Assembly: GCF_029697505.1 (NCBI RefSeq)
Contig: NZ_JARJEF010000007.1
Span: forward strand, 62,001-126,000
Reading direction: 5' to 3'
From: Pseudophaeobacter profundi
GTDB lineage: Bacteria > Pseudomonadota > Alphaproteobacteria > Rhodobacterales > Rhodobacteraceae
DNA: 64,000 nucleotides
The first letter of the stretch is position 1, and the number at the start of each line of letters is the position of its first letter. Positions 16,805 to 25,175 of the stretch are shown here, piece after piece. Below the pieces are notes generated by a model that searched no databases, was not told the DNA's origin, and saw only the letters and a program-made list of their open reading frames with translations. Both the position numbers and the translations under genes were made by a program.

Positions 16805-17899
16805 ATGGAAAAAATGCCTAAATGGGCCGATGTCGTGCTTATCCCCTTGATCAGCCTGCTGCTGGCTGCCGGCCTTTCGGCGCTGGTGATCCTTGCGATT
16901 GGCGAAGACCCTGCTGCGGCGGTCAAGCTCATGGTTGATGGGGCGCTTGGCTCCAGCTATGGCTGGGGCTACACGCTGTATTACGCCACCAACTTCATGT
17001 TCACGGGCTTGGCGGTTGCAGTTGCAGCCCATGCCGGATTGTTCAATATCGGCGGCGAAGGTCAGGCCATGCTTGGTGGGTTGGGCGTCGCGCTGATCTG
17101 CCTGTTCATTCCCTGGCCGCACTGGACGCTGGCGCTGCTGTTTGCCACCCTGGGTGCAGGCCTGTTTGGTGCTGCCTGGGCGGCCATCCCGGCCTATCTG
17201 CAAGCCAAACGCGGCAGTCACATCGTCATCACCACCATCATGTTCAACTTCATCGCCGCTGCGGTACTGAACTATGTGCTGGTAAACGTGCTGAAGCCCC
17301 CCAGTTCGATGGATCCGGCCTCGGCCCGGTTCAGTGATACGATACATCTGCCCACGCTGCATGAATTGCTGACGCCGCTTGGCATTGCCTTTTCAAAATC
17401 GGCCCCTGCCAATGTCAGCCTGCTGGTGGCCATTGCCGCCTGCCTGGCGGTCTGGCTGCTGATCTGGCGCACCCCGCTGGGGTTTGAAATCCGCGCCTTT
17501 GGCAAATCCGAGGCAGGCGCCCGCTACGCCGGGATTTCACCAGTGAAAATCACCATCATCACCATGATGATCTCGGGCGCATTGGCCGGAATGATGGCAA
17601 TCAATAACGTCATGGGCGAGGCCGAGCGCCTGGTGCTCAACGCGACAGAAGGCGCCGGCTTCATCGGCATCGCCGTCGCCTTGATGGGGCGCAACCACCC
17701 CTTTGGCGTCTTTCTGGCCGCGATCCTGTTTGGCTTTCTCTATCAGGGCGGCGCTGAACTGGCACTCTGGACCAATATCCCGCGCGAACTGATCGTGGTG
17801 ATCCAGGCGCTTGTCATCCTGTTCACCGGGGCGTTGGACAATATGGTGCGCATCCCGCTTGAACGGATCTTCCTGGCCCTGCGCAAGGAGAGCAACTGA
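16805..17899 (+). CDS. ABC transporter permease (nucleoside/BMP type), subunit 1
   Basis: 364 residues starting right after the ATPase stop. About 8-10 hydrophobic segments, with the family stretch GLFNIGGEGQAMLGG and the cytoplasmic EAA-like loop GFEIRAFGKSEAGARYAGIS. Inner-membrane half of the importer. Its last base overlaps the ATG of the second permease (TGATG). Confidence 0.92.
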   Translation: MEKMPKWADVVLIPLISLLLAAGLSALVILAIGEDPAAAVKLMVDGALGSSYGWGYTLYYATNFMFTGLAVAVAAHAGLFNIGGEGQAMLGGLGVALICLFIPWPHWTLALLFATLGAGLFGAAWAAIPAYLQAKRGSHIVITTIMFNFIAAAVLNYVLVNVLKPPSSMDPASARFSDTIHLPTLHELLTPLGIAFSKSAPANVSLLVAIAACLAVWLLIWRTPLGFEIRAFGKSEAGARYAGISPVKITIITMMISGALAGMMAINNVMGEAERLVLNATEGAGFIGIAVALMGRNHPFGVFLAAILFGFLYQGGAELALWTNIPRELIVVIQALVILFTGALDNMVRIPLERIFLALRKESN

Positions 17900-18864
17900 T
17901 GGATTTCATCACTCTGATTCAGGTGCTGGACAGCACCGTCCGCCTGGCCACGCCGCTGTTGCTGGCCTGTCTTGCCGGGCTCTATTCGGAACGGGCCGGT
18001 ATTTTTGATATTGGCCTGGAAGGCAAGATGTTGATGGCGGCGTTCTTCTCTGCGGCTGTTGCTGCGGTGACTGGCAATGTCTGGCTGGGCCTTCTGGCCG
18101 GGATCGCCGCATCAATGCTGCTTTCGGCGCTGCATGGGCTTGCCTCGATCACCTTTCGTGGAAATCAGCTGATTTCCGGCGTGGCCATCAACTTTCTTGC
18201 CGCAGGTTTGACCGTGTTGATCGCGCAGGATTGGTTCAAACAGGGCGGGCGCACGCCCTCGCTGCTGACCGAGGGTCGCTTTGGCCCCCTCACCTTTCCC
18301 TTTGCCGACAGTCTGCGCGATGTGCCGATATTTGGCCCGATCTATTCCGAACTGCTCTCGGGGCATTCCATCCTGGTCTATCTGGCATTTCTGGCAGTGC
18401 CCGCAACTTGGTGGATCCTCTACCGGACCCGCTTTGGCCTGCGCCTGCGCGCGGTGGGGGAAAACCCGGCTGCGGTGGATACCGCTGGCGTTTCCGTCAT
18501 TGGACTGCGCTTTGCCGCCGTTGCCATCTGTGGCCTGCTCTGCGGTATTGCCGGCGCCTATCTGGCCACCGCGCTGCAGGCGGGCTTTGTCAAAGATATG
18601 ACTGCCGGGCGCGGTTTTATCGCCCTGGCGGCGCTGATCTTTGCCAAATGGCGGCCCTGGCAGGCGATGGGGGCCTGTCTGCTGTTTGGTCTGCTGCAGG
18701 CCGTGGCCCTACGGTTCCAGAATATCGAACTGGGCTCTGTGACCATCCCGGTGCAGGTGATGGACGCCCTGCCCTATATCCTGACCGTGGTGATTCTGGC
18801 GGGGTTTGTCGGCAAGGCAATCCCACCGCGATCTGGTGGCGAACCCTATGTGAAAGAGCGCTAA
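17899..18864 (+). CDS. ABC transporter permease (nucleoside/BMP type), subunit 2
   Basis: 321 residues, mostly membrane helices. SERAGIFDIGLEGKMLMAAFF is the paralogous counterpart of the segment in subunit 1, and GLRLRAVGENPAAVDTAGVS is the ATPase-contacting loop. Coupled to the upstream permease by a one-base overlap. A strong terminator follows, so this is the last gene of the operon. Confidence 0.92.
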   Translation: MDFITLIQVLDSTVRLATPLLLACLAGLYSERAGIFDIGLEGKMLMAAFFSAAVAAVTGNVWLGLLAGIAASMLLSALHGLASITFRGNQLISGVAINFLAAGLTVLIAQDWFKQGGRTPSLLTEGRFGPLTFPFADSLRDVPIFGPIYSELLSGHSILVYLAFLAVPATWWILYRTRFGLRLRAVGENPAAVDTAGVSVIGLRFAAVAICGLLCGIAGAYLATALQAGFVKDMTAGRGFIALAALIFAKWRPWQAMGACLLFGLLQAVALRFQNIELGSVTIPVQVMDALPYILTVVILAGFVGKAIPPRSGGEPYVKER

Positions 18865-18888
18865 GCCGCCCTGTCTGATACAATTTGC

Positions 18889-18925
18889 AAGGCCCGCACC
18901 ACCCCTGGTTGCGGGCCTTTTATTT
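18889..18925 (+). terminator. Intrinsic terminator of the BMP transporter operon
   Basis: AAGGCCCGCA (18889-18898) pairs perfectly with TGCGGGCCTT (18910-18919), followed by TTATTT. Confidence 0.85.
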
Positions 18926-19024
18926 ACCCTGCCGATCGCCCCTTCCCCAATGCGTGCAGAGTCGGGGATAGGTCCAGTTTCCTTTTTAAAATCAGTCCTG
19001 CCTGCTGCAAAGCGGCATCCTCAG

Positions 19025-19053
19025 TTGATTTTTTTGTGGCCCTGCGCTCTAAC
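19025..19053 (+). promoter_or_regulatory. Promoter positioned for a leaderless transcript of the TSUP gene
   Basis: TTGATT (19025-19030), exact 17-bp spacer, TCTAAC (19048-19053). Transcription would begin about 19060, the A of the start codon. Confidence 0.45.
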
Positions 19054-19059
19054 CTATGT

Positions 19060-19980
19060 ATGCAAGTCTATCTTCCCATCGCCGAAGTTTCGGGCAACGC
19101 CTTCCTCCTGCTCAGCGCTGGCGGCATCGTGGGCATTCTTTCCGGCATGTTTGGCGTGGGTGGCGGCTTTTTGTTGACCCCCATATTGTTTTTCATCGGC
19201 ATCCCGCCTGCGGTTGCCGTCGCTACGGGTGCCAACCAGATCGTTGCGTCTTCTTTTTCTGGTGTGCTGGCGCATTTCCGAAGGCGAACGGTTGATGTCA
19301 AGATGGGCATGGTTCTGCAGGCGGGCGGCCTGGTCGGCGCCGCTGTCGGGGTATTGGTGTTCAACTATCTCAAGAGCCTCGGCCAGGTCGACCTATTGGT
19401 CACCCTCTTCTATGTCGTCTTCCTTGGGATTGTTGGCAGCCTCATGTTCATTGAGAGCCTCAATGCCATTTTCAAATCCCGACGTGCCGGCGGTGCCAAG
19501 ACCCTGCGGCGTCAACGCGGCTGGGTACATGCCCTGCCCTTCAAGATGCGGTTTCGCACCTCCGGCCTCTATATTTCAGTTATTCCGCCAATTCTGGTTG
19601 GTCTTCTGGTTGGCATCCTGACCGCCATCATGGGGGTGGGCGGTGGCTTCATCATGGTGCCCGCCATGATCTACATTCTGGGGATGCCAACAAAGGTGGT
19701 TGTCGGCACCTCGCTGTTTCAGATCATTCTTGTCACTGCCTTCACCACAATGCTGCACGCCACGACCAATCAGACCGTCGATATCGTGCTGGCAGTACTG
19801 CTGCTGATCGGCGGCGTCGTCGGGGCACAGATTGGCACCCGCATTGGCGTCTATCTCAAGGCCGAACAGCTGCGCATTCTCTTGGCGCTGATGGTCATCT
19901 TCGTCTGCGTCAAACTGGGGCTCGACCTATTGCTCATGCCGGATGAACTCTACACGCTTGGCGCCGCCGGGGAGCATTGA
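19060..19980 (+). CDS. TSUP (TauE/SafE) family membrane permease
   Basis: 306 residues from ATG 19060; a GTG at 19036 is in frame but would lie between the -35 and -10. The two repeats of the family are clear: GMFGVGGGFLLTPILFFIG near the N-terminus and AIMGVGGGFIMVPAMIYILG in the second half, with about eight membrane helices. The family exports sulfite, sulfoacetate or related anions. No SD is visible. The next gene starts 2 bp after the stop. Confidence 0.9.
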   Translation: MQVYLPIAEVSGNAFLLLSAGGIVGILSGMFGVGGGFLLTPILFFIGIPPAVAVATGANQIVASSFSGVLAHFRRRTVDVKMGMVLQAGGLVGAAVGVLVFNYLKSLGQVDLLVTLFYVVFLGIVGSLMFIESLNAIFKSRRAGGAKTLRRQRGWVHALPFKMRFRTSGLYISVIPPILVGLLVGILTAIMGVGGGFIMVPAMIYILGMPTKVVVGTSLFQIILVTAFTTMLHATTNQTVDIVLAVLLLIGGVVGAQIGTRIGVYLKAEQLRILLALMVIFVCVKLGLDLLLMPDELYTLGAAGEH

Positions 19981-19982
19981 CC

Positions 19983-20762
19983 ATGATTTCCCGCACTCTC
20001 TTGCCTGCGCTGTTTGCCCTGCTCACCCTGGCCACAGCCGGCTATGCCACCCAGGAAGAGGTGGTTCTTGGCCTCAGCCAGGACCGGGTTGCCATCACTG
20101 CCAATTTTGACGGCTCTGAAATCTTGATCTTTGGTGCCATCAAACGCGAAACCAAAATCCCCGACGGCCCGCCCCTGCAGGTTATCGTGGCGGTCTCTGG
20201 CCCGACCTCGCCGGTCACTGTGCGCCGCAAGGCCAAACGCATGGGGATCTGGGTCAATACCGACAGCGTCCTCGTCGATTCAGCTCCGAGCTTCTATGCC
20301 ATCGCCACCAGCGCCCCCTTCCGTGAAACGATCACAGATACCGAAGATCTGCGCTATAGGGTCTCTATTGCCCGCGCCATCCGGTCTGTGGGGGCCGCGA
20401 TGAATATCCGCGACGCCCAGAATTTTGCCAGGGCTGTGGTGCGCATCCGCGAAAAAGAGGGGCTGTATTCCCTGCGTGAAAACACTGTGGCGGTGGATCA
20501 GCAAACCCTGTTTCGCACCGCCATTGAAATGCCCGCCGATGTGACCGAGGGACTCTATAGCGCCCGCATCCTCCTGACCCGCGCCGGAGAGGTGATCTCC
20601 AGCTTTGAGACCGACATCGATGTGCGCAAGGTCGGACTGGAGCGGTTTCTCTACGGCATGTCGCGCGAACAGCCCTTCCTCTATGGGCTGATGTCGCTGG
20701 CCATTGCCATTGTGGCAGGCTGGGGCGCCTCTGCCGCCTTCCGGCTTCTGCGCAACAGCTAG
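19983..20762 (+). CDS. TIGR02186-like exported membrane-anchored protein
   Basis: 259 residues from ATG 19983. A signal peptide (LLPALFALLTLATAGYA) is followed by a large extracytoplasmic domain (EEVVLGLSQDRVAITANFDGSEILIFGA) and a single C-terminal membrane helix (LMSLAIAIVAGWGASAAF). This layout and sequence fit the alphaproteobacterial family TIGR02186, often next to TSUP permeases. Function unknown; the tight linkage suggests an accessory part of the TSUP exporter. Confidence 0.82.
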   Translation: MISRTLLPALFALLTLATAGYATQEEVVLGLSQDRVAITANFDGSEILIFGAIKRETKIPDGPPLQVIVAVSGPTSPVTVRRKAKRMGIWVNTDSVLVDSAPSFYAIATSAPFRETITDTEDLRYRVSIARAIRSVGAAMNIRDAQNFARAVVRIREKEGLYSLRENTVAVDQQTLFRTAIEMPADVTEGLYSARILLTRAGEVISSFETDIDVRKVGLERFLYGMSREQPFLYGLMSLAIAIVAGWGASAAFRLLRNS

Positions 20763-20800
20763 GGGCTGGGGCTCTGGCCCAGTTGCTGGCCTCACTTGTT

Positions 20801-20993
20801 TGCCGCCGGGTCAAGGGCCGCCTCTGGCGGCCGCGCCTTGGCGCGGTTCACCCTTGAGGCGGCGGCAAATCCACAGATCCTGAAGATGGTCGTGATGCGG
20901 CAGACTGCCGCGTCACGACCTCTCAGCAGCACCTGTCTTTTGCGCCGCGCAAGCGCGGCGCCCGGCCCAACGGGCTGACATGCCCGACAGGGC
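20801..20993. repeat. Structured dispersed repeat, copy A
   Basis: Outer stem TCAAGGG (20811-20817) / CCCTTGA (20851-20857), extended imperfectly to 20801 and 20867, encloses two hairpins: CCGCC-tct-GGCGG (20818-20830) and CCGCGCC-tt-GGCGCGG (20831-20846). Next comes a 14-bp hairpin with one mismatch (20888-20920), the conserved GACCTCTCAGCA (20917-20928), a hairpin GCGCCGC/GCGGCGC (20942-20961), CGGCCCAAC (20963-20971) and CCCGACAGGGC (20983-20993). The same order of blocks occurs at 63116-63289 with different stem sequences that still pair. It lies between two convergent genes and fills most of this 288-bp gap. Confidence 0.75.
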
Positions 20994-21050
20994 TTTGCAG
21001 CTGGGCGGGAGAGCCCTCGGGCCCAAGGCAGGTGCCTAAGGGCGCGTGGC

Positions 21051-21803
21051 TCAGCCGCGACCGATATAGGGCATTTTGGTGGCCATCACTGTCATGAACT
21101 GCACATTGGCCTCTGGTGGCAGCTCTGCCATGTGCAGCACCGAACGGGCGGCGTCTTCCACCGCAAAGCTCTGCATCGGGCTACCTTGCGGATCGGTCAC
21201 CGCCTGGCGGGCGCTTAGATCTTCAACCATGGGGGTGCGGGCATTGCCGATGTCAATCTGGCCACAGGCAATATCAAAGGCGCGCCCATCCAGGGACAGG
21301 CTCCGGGTGAGGCCGGTAATGGCGGATTTTGTCGCCGCATAGGGCGCCGAATTGGGCCGGGGCACCTGGGCGGCAATGGATCCATTGTTGATGATCCGCC
21401 CGCCCTGGGGCGACTGCCGCCGCATCTGGCGAAAGGCCGCCCGGGCTGCCAGAAACATGCCGTTAAGGTTCACATTGACGCTGGCATACCAATCTTCCAG
21501 CGCGATTTCATCAATGGTGCCAGCCGGGGTAAAGATCCCGGCATTGTTGAACAAGACATCCAGACGCCCGGTCTGCATGACAAAGTGATTGACCGCATGA
21601 TCCACCGCCGTGGCATCGGTTACATCCGCCGAGAGCACCGTCGCGTTGATATGCCCCAAGGCCACCTCTTCCAGCGCTGATTGACGGCGCGCCAATAACC
21701 CCACATGCCAGCCCTTGCTCAGGCATAGCTCTGCCACCGCCCGCCCAATGCCAGAACTGGCCCCAGTGATCAGAATGGACTTTGCCGATATCTCTTGGCT
21801 CAT
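21051..21803 (-). CDS. Short-chain dehydrogenase/reductase
   Basis: 250 residues. Rossmann motif TGASSGIG (residues 13-20), NNAG, and active-site Ser with Y-x-x-x-K in PYAATKSAITGL. NAD(P)-dependent oxidoreductase of unknown substrate. The start overlaps the helicase stop by 4 bases (ATGA), so it is translated from the helicase mRNA. Confidence 0.92.
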   Translation of the reverse strand: MSQEISAKSILITGASSGIGRAVAELCLSKGWHVGLLARRQSALEEVALGHINATVLSADVTDATAVDHAVNHFVMQTGRLDVLFNNAGIFTPAGTIDEIALEDWYASVNVNLNGMFLAARAAFRQMRRQSPQGGRIINNGSIAAQVPRPNSAPYAATKSAITGLTRSLSLDGRAFDIACGQIDIGNARTPMVEDLSARQAVTDPQGSPMQSFAVEDAARSVLHMAELPPEANVQFMTVMATKMPYIGRG

Positions 21804-23335
21804 AGTGGTGCCTCTTCTTGCATTTCCAGGGTCAAGGCAGCAGCCGGGGCGGCCTTCAGATCATCGACCCGCAGCGGGCCTGTTGGCTTGGACAGGCGGT
21901 TGCGCACCACCCAGATCAGGCGTTCCTGCGCTCGCGTGATCGCCACATAGGCCAGACGTTTCCACAGCGGCTGCCCCGCCTCAACCCGGCCCATGCGCGC
22001 TGCGGCGTAGATATCCGGTGCAAAGACCTGGGTGGTATCCCACTGAGAACCCTGGGCCTTGTGGATGGTCACCGCCGCCCCATGCAAAAAGGTGGCGCCC
22101 ATACGGGCCGCATAGGGAATAAAGGGCTCTTCCTCGTCCGGCATTTCAATCTTGACGATCGAAGCGGCGGAAACCTGCGGATCCTCGGCCCCCATCACAT
22201 GCAGGCGTGAAAACCCCGGCTTGCGCCCCGGCCCAAGATAGACCACCTGCGCCCCCTTGATCAGGCCGCGCGCCTCCAGGTCAAGCCGCTTTTTGCGATG
22301 CTTCAGGGGCAATTCAAGACCATCACAGATCAAGGGTTCCCCTTCGGCCAGGGCATCGGCGGGGGCACCATGCACGGCGCGAAAGGCATTGATCAGGCGA
22401 ATACGGGTGGCATTGCGCCAAACCAGCACCGGGCTGCGCGCCATCAGGTCCACCTCGACCCGGCTGCCCCAGACCACCCGGTCATCACGGGCTGCGGTCT
22501 CTTCGATCATGCGCTCGAAATCTTCAAAGCTCAGCGCCGGGTCCGCCAGAGCATGGGCCAGATCCAGAATCGGGTTATCCGCCTCTTGGCGGTGCACCCG
22601 ATGCAACACCAACTGGCGGGCGGGTGGCAGGGTTTCAAACACCATAGAGCCAGATTGATTGACCGGTGCCAGCTGCGCCGGATCCCCAAAGAGCACCAGA
22701 TTTGGAAAGATCTCTTTCAGATCTTCAAACTGGCGATCATCCAGCATCGAGGCCTCATCGACAAAACCGATATCAAGCGGATCTTCGCGGCGCTTCCAGC
22801 CAGTGATGAAATCAGACCCACGCAGCCCCGCCACTGCCAGGGCACCGGGAATGGATTTATTGGTTGCATAAAAGGCCGCGGCGCGGGCCAGGGCCTCTTC
22901 GCTCAGCCCTTCGATTTCTGGCTTTTCGCCATTGCCCGCCAGCCATTCGGCAACCCGTTCATATTCGGGATCATAGACCGGCGTATAAAGGATGCGGTGA
23001 ATGGTGGTGGCTGGCACCCCGCGCAGGCGCAGCACGCTTGCCGCCTTGTTGGTGGGGGCCAGAATCGCCAGACTGCGGCGACCTGTCTTTTTACGACTTT
23101 CGTATTCGCCAGAGACCACCTCGACCCCTGCGCCTTCCAGCGTTTTATACAATTCCGCCAGCAAAAGCGTCTTGCCCGACCCGGCCTTGCCAATCACCGC
23201 CATGACCCCTGCCTCGCCCATGGGGGGCTGCAGCAAACCATCCTCAAGATCGACCCCCGCCTGACGCAACAGGGCGGCGACACTGTCAAAGGCAGAGGCC
23301 TGATCATCGGAGAATTTTACGGTCAAATCTGTCAT
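21800..23335 (-). CDS. RecD-like ATP-dependent DNA helicase
   Basis: 511 residues. Walker A GKAGSGKTLL (about 50), Walker B-type FVDEASML, FGDPAQLAPV (motif III), and C-terminal HKAQGSQWDTTQVF and YVAITRAQERLIWV (motifs V/VI) define a superfamily 1B helicase like the RecD/TraA/Dda group. It lacks RecD2 N-terminal extensions, so it is a short stand-alone enzyme, probably for DNA repair or fork processing. First of a coupled pair with the SDR gene. Confidence 0.9.
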   Translation of the reverse strand: MTDLTVKFSDDQASAFDSVAALLRQAGVDLEDGLLQPPMGEAGVMAVIGKAGSGKTLLLAELYKTLEGAGVEVVSGEYESRKKTGRRSLAILAPTNKAASVLRLRGVPATTIHRILYTPVYDPEYERVAEWLAGNGEKPEIEGLSEEALARAAAFYATNKSIPGALAVAGLRGSDFITGWKRREDPLDIGFVDEASMLDDRQFEDLKEIFPNLVLFGDPAQLAPVNQSGSMVFETLPPARQLVLHRVHRQEADNPILDLAHALADPALSFEDFERMIEETAARDDRVVWGSRVEVDLMARSPVLVWRNATRIRLINAFRAVHGAPADALAEGEPLICDGLELPLKHRKKRLDLEARGLIKGAQVVYLGPGRKPGFSRLHVMGAEDPQVSAASIVKIEMPDEEEPFIPYAARMGATFLHGAAVTIHKAQGSQWDTTQVFAPDIYAAARMGRVEAGQPLWKRLAYVAITRAQERLIWVVRNRLSKPTGPLRVDDLKAAPAAALTLEMQEEAPL

Positions 23336-23408
23336 GGCGCGACCCTATAACGCCGGGGTCGGCTGCGCCAGCGCAACCGACCCGCAGGCCCCCGATCTTC
23401 GCAGCTTG

Positions 23409-24050
23409 TCAGCCGGCGTGGCGCAGCTGCAAGGGGTTGACCGTAGAACCAAGGGACAGATCAAACCACCGCTGCGAGAGCTGCGGCGAGACCCCTGCCC
23501 GCTGCGCCACCCGGTGATAGGCCTGCACATTGTATTCCCACAACCCCAGGCTGATACGGTCGCGCCCGGCCCCCATAGAGTTGATGATTTCCGGACTGAA
23601 ACCAAGACTGCGATAGATCCGTACCATGCGGCGATCGAACACCCCGGCAAAATGCGGAATGGCCAGGTTGCGCATGATTTCCAACCCCGCCAGCGTCAGC
23701 GCCCCAGCAACCGAGCCACTGGCGTCGCGCGACAGGCAAAATCGGGTACATTCCCAGATCAGCGGGCTTGAAATCGGATTGCCGCCGGTAAGTTCTGGAA
23801 AGACGTCATTGACCATGACCGGCCCGGTTGTCGGCAAAAACCGCATAGAGCCACCATGGCTGCCATCCGGCATTTCCCAGATAACATAAAGCGGGTTGAG
23901 CGCATCGTACTGGTCACGTTCTTCGCCATTGTAATCGACCTGAACGTCCCAGCCCAGCCGGGTTTGAAACTGATCTGCCCGGTCAACAAACATCGCATGT
24001 GCCAGTTTGGCATGGGCGTTCAAGTCATCGGCATAGATATAACGAAGCAT
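23409..24050 (-). CDS. Acyl-homoserine lactone synthase (LuxI family)
   Basis: 213 residues. The family residues fall at canonical places: R24, F28, W34, D46, D49, R70, E99 and R102. It makes N-acyl-homoserine lactone from SAM and acyl-ACP. The acyl chain cannot be predicted. In Phaeobacter the pgaR-pgaI pair has this context and PgaI makes 3-hydroxydecanoyl-HSL, so this may be PgaI, but I do not assign the symbol. The SD (AAGGGG) is part of a predicted hairpin. It lies 118 bp downstream of the luxR-type gene. Confidence 0.94.
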   Translation of the reverse strand: MLRYIYADDLNAHAKLAHAMFVDRADQFQTRLGWDVQVDYNGEERDQYDALNPLYVIWEMPDGSHGGSMRFLPTTGPVMVNDVFPELTGGNPISSPLIWECTRFCLSRDASGSVAGALTLAGLEIMRNLAIPHFAGVFDRRMVRIYRSLGFSPEIINSMGAGRDRISLGLWEYNVQAYHRVAQRAGVSPQLSQRWFDLSLGSTVNPLQLRHAG

Positions 24051-24059
24051 AGCATTTGT

Positions 24060-24084
24060 CCCCTTTTGCTAGAAATGCAAGGGG
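24060..24084 (-). promoter_or_regulatory. SD-sequestering hairpin or lux-box-like dyad before luxI
   Basis: On the minus strand CCCCTTGC (24084-24077) can pair with GCAAAAGGGG (24069-24060), leaving a 2-base bulge and a 7-base loop. The SD AAGGGG is the 3' arm, 9 bases from the ATG. As DNA the same dyad is about the size of a lux box. Confidence 0.5.
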
Positions 24085-24168
24085 AGTCTACGCGCGCCAA
24101 GCGAGTCCCCCCAAGCCACAAGAGAGGTCCGACAGGGCTTCAAGCGCGCAAGCGGTTGAAATCAGGCG

Positions 24169-24888
24169 TTAGATAATGACCATGCCACAGCTCACCGCGC
24201 GCGCAATTGCATGGGTTGTGTTCAATGCCCCCAGCTTAAAGCGCGCACTTTCGATATAGACCCGCAGCGTATGCTCGGAAATCGACAGGGTCTGGGCCAC
24301 CTGCGCCCGGCTATAACCAATTCCCAGCAGGGTCAGCGCGTCCAATTCGCGCGGCGACAGCGGCTGGGCTTTCTCCGGTGCACGGTCCGGTTCAAACTCC
24401 AGCGCCTTGCGGTTCAGGAAATGCCCGATCAATATCAGATCTCGGCTGTGCTGTTCGGTAAACTTATCCCAATGAGCACCATCGCTGTGGTGACTAACCG
24501 AGAACAGCGCAAACTGGCCATTGGGGCCACGAATGGGAATCGAATAGCCCTGATTGCCCACCCCGTGTTCCATTGCATCCTTGAAAAATTCGCGGACCGG
24601 TTTGGGCGACCAGTCAAGACGACGCCAATCCACCGGGTGAAACCGCTGGTAGCAACCCGTCACAACCGGATCTATGCGCGTGTAGTTCTTCTCCTGATAC
24701 AGCTGCGTCCACTCTGGCGGGTAGGTGCCAAAATAATAATGGTCCCCGGCGCTGTCGACCCAGTGATACATGGCATGGTCAATCGCAAAAACGGAACAGA
24801 TTCTATCGATGATCGCCTGCAGCCCAGGCAGGGCTGTGGTTGCCTCCAGTGCCTCGAGTATTTCGTCCAATTCCGTGTTGGTCGCCAT
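24169..24888 (-). CDS. LuxR-family quorum-sensing transcription regulator
   Basis: 239 residues. The N-terminal autoinducer domain has the expected Tyr/Trp/Asp pocket (YHWVDSAGDHYYFGTYPPEW, IDPVV). The C-terminal HTH is LSPRELDALTLLGIGYSRAQVAQTLSISEHTLRVY followed by KLGALNTTHAIARAV. It should bind the AHL made by the adjacent synthase and regulate target promoters. Gene order luxR then luxI on one strand. The upstream neighbour on the same strand is ccr, 287 bp away. Confidence 0.93.
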   Translation of the reverse strand: MATNTELDEILEALEATTALPGLQAIIDRICSVFAIDHAMYHWVDSAGDHYYFGTYPPEWTQLYQEKNYTRIDPVVTGCYQRFHPVDWRRLDWSPKPVREFFKDAMEHGVGNQGYSIPIRGPNGQFALFSVSHHSDGAHWDKFTEQHSRDLILIGHFLNRKALEFEPDRAPEKAQPLSPRELDALTLLGIGYSRAQVAQTLSISEHTLRVYIESARFKLGALNTTHAIARAVSCGMVII

Positions 24889-25062
24889 CGGTCTAAATGC
24901 CCATCATTTGAAAACGGCAGGGCGGTGAAACACACGCCAAATGCCAGGGCAAAGCAAAAGCCGCCCATTCCTGACGTTTTTGCTGCACTAAAAGGGACCA
25001 GGTCAACGGAATCCTGCGCGGCCGCTGGTTTTTATACCTGCCCTGCCTCTAAACGATGCCAA

Positions 25063-25100
25063 GGCGCCGCACTCCCCCGCATAGCAGGAAAGGCGGCGCC
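25063..25100 (-). other. GC-rich inverted repeat downstream of ccr
   Basis: GGCGCCGC (25063-25070) pairs with GCGGCGCC (25093-25100). It lies 76 bp after the ccr stop; no T-run is present on either strand, so termination is uncertain. Confidence 0.3.
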
Positions 25101-25175
25101 CGGTTTCAACCACAGGCCAGATGTTGGCGGCAGGCCAGATCTATCGCGTGGACAGGCCCAACCAGGGTTTCAGCC

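Noticed and set aside
20888-20993. tRNA or other known RNA gene in the structured repeat
   Set aside because: The cloverleaf-like fold lacks tRNA anticodon arm, TTCGA-type loop and CCA end; block lengths do not fit any RNA class I know.
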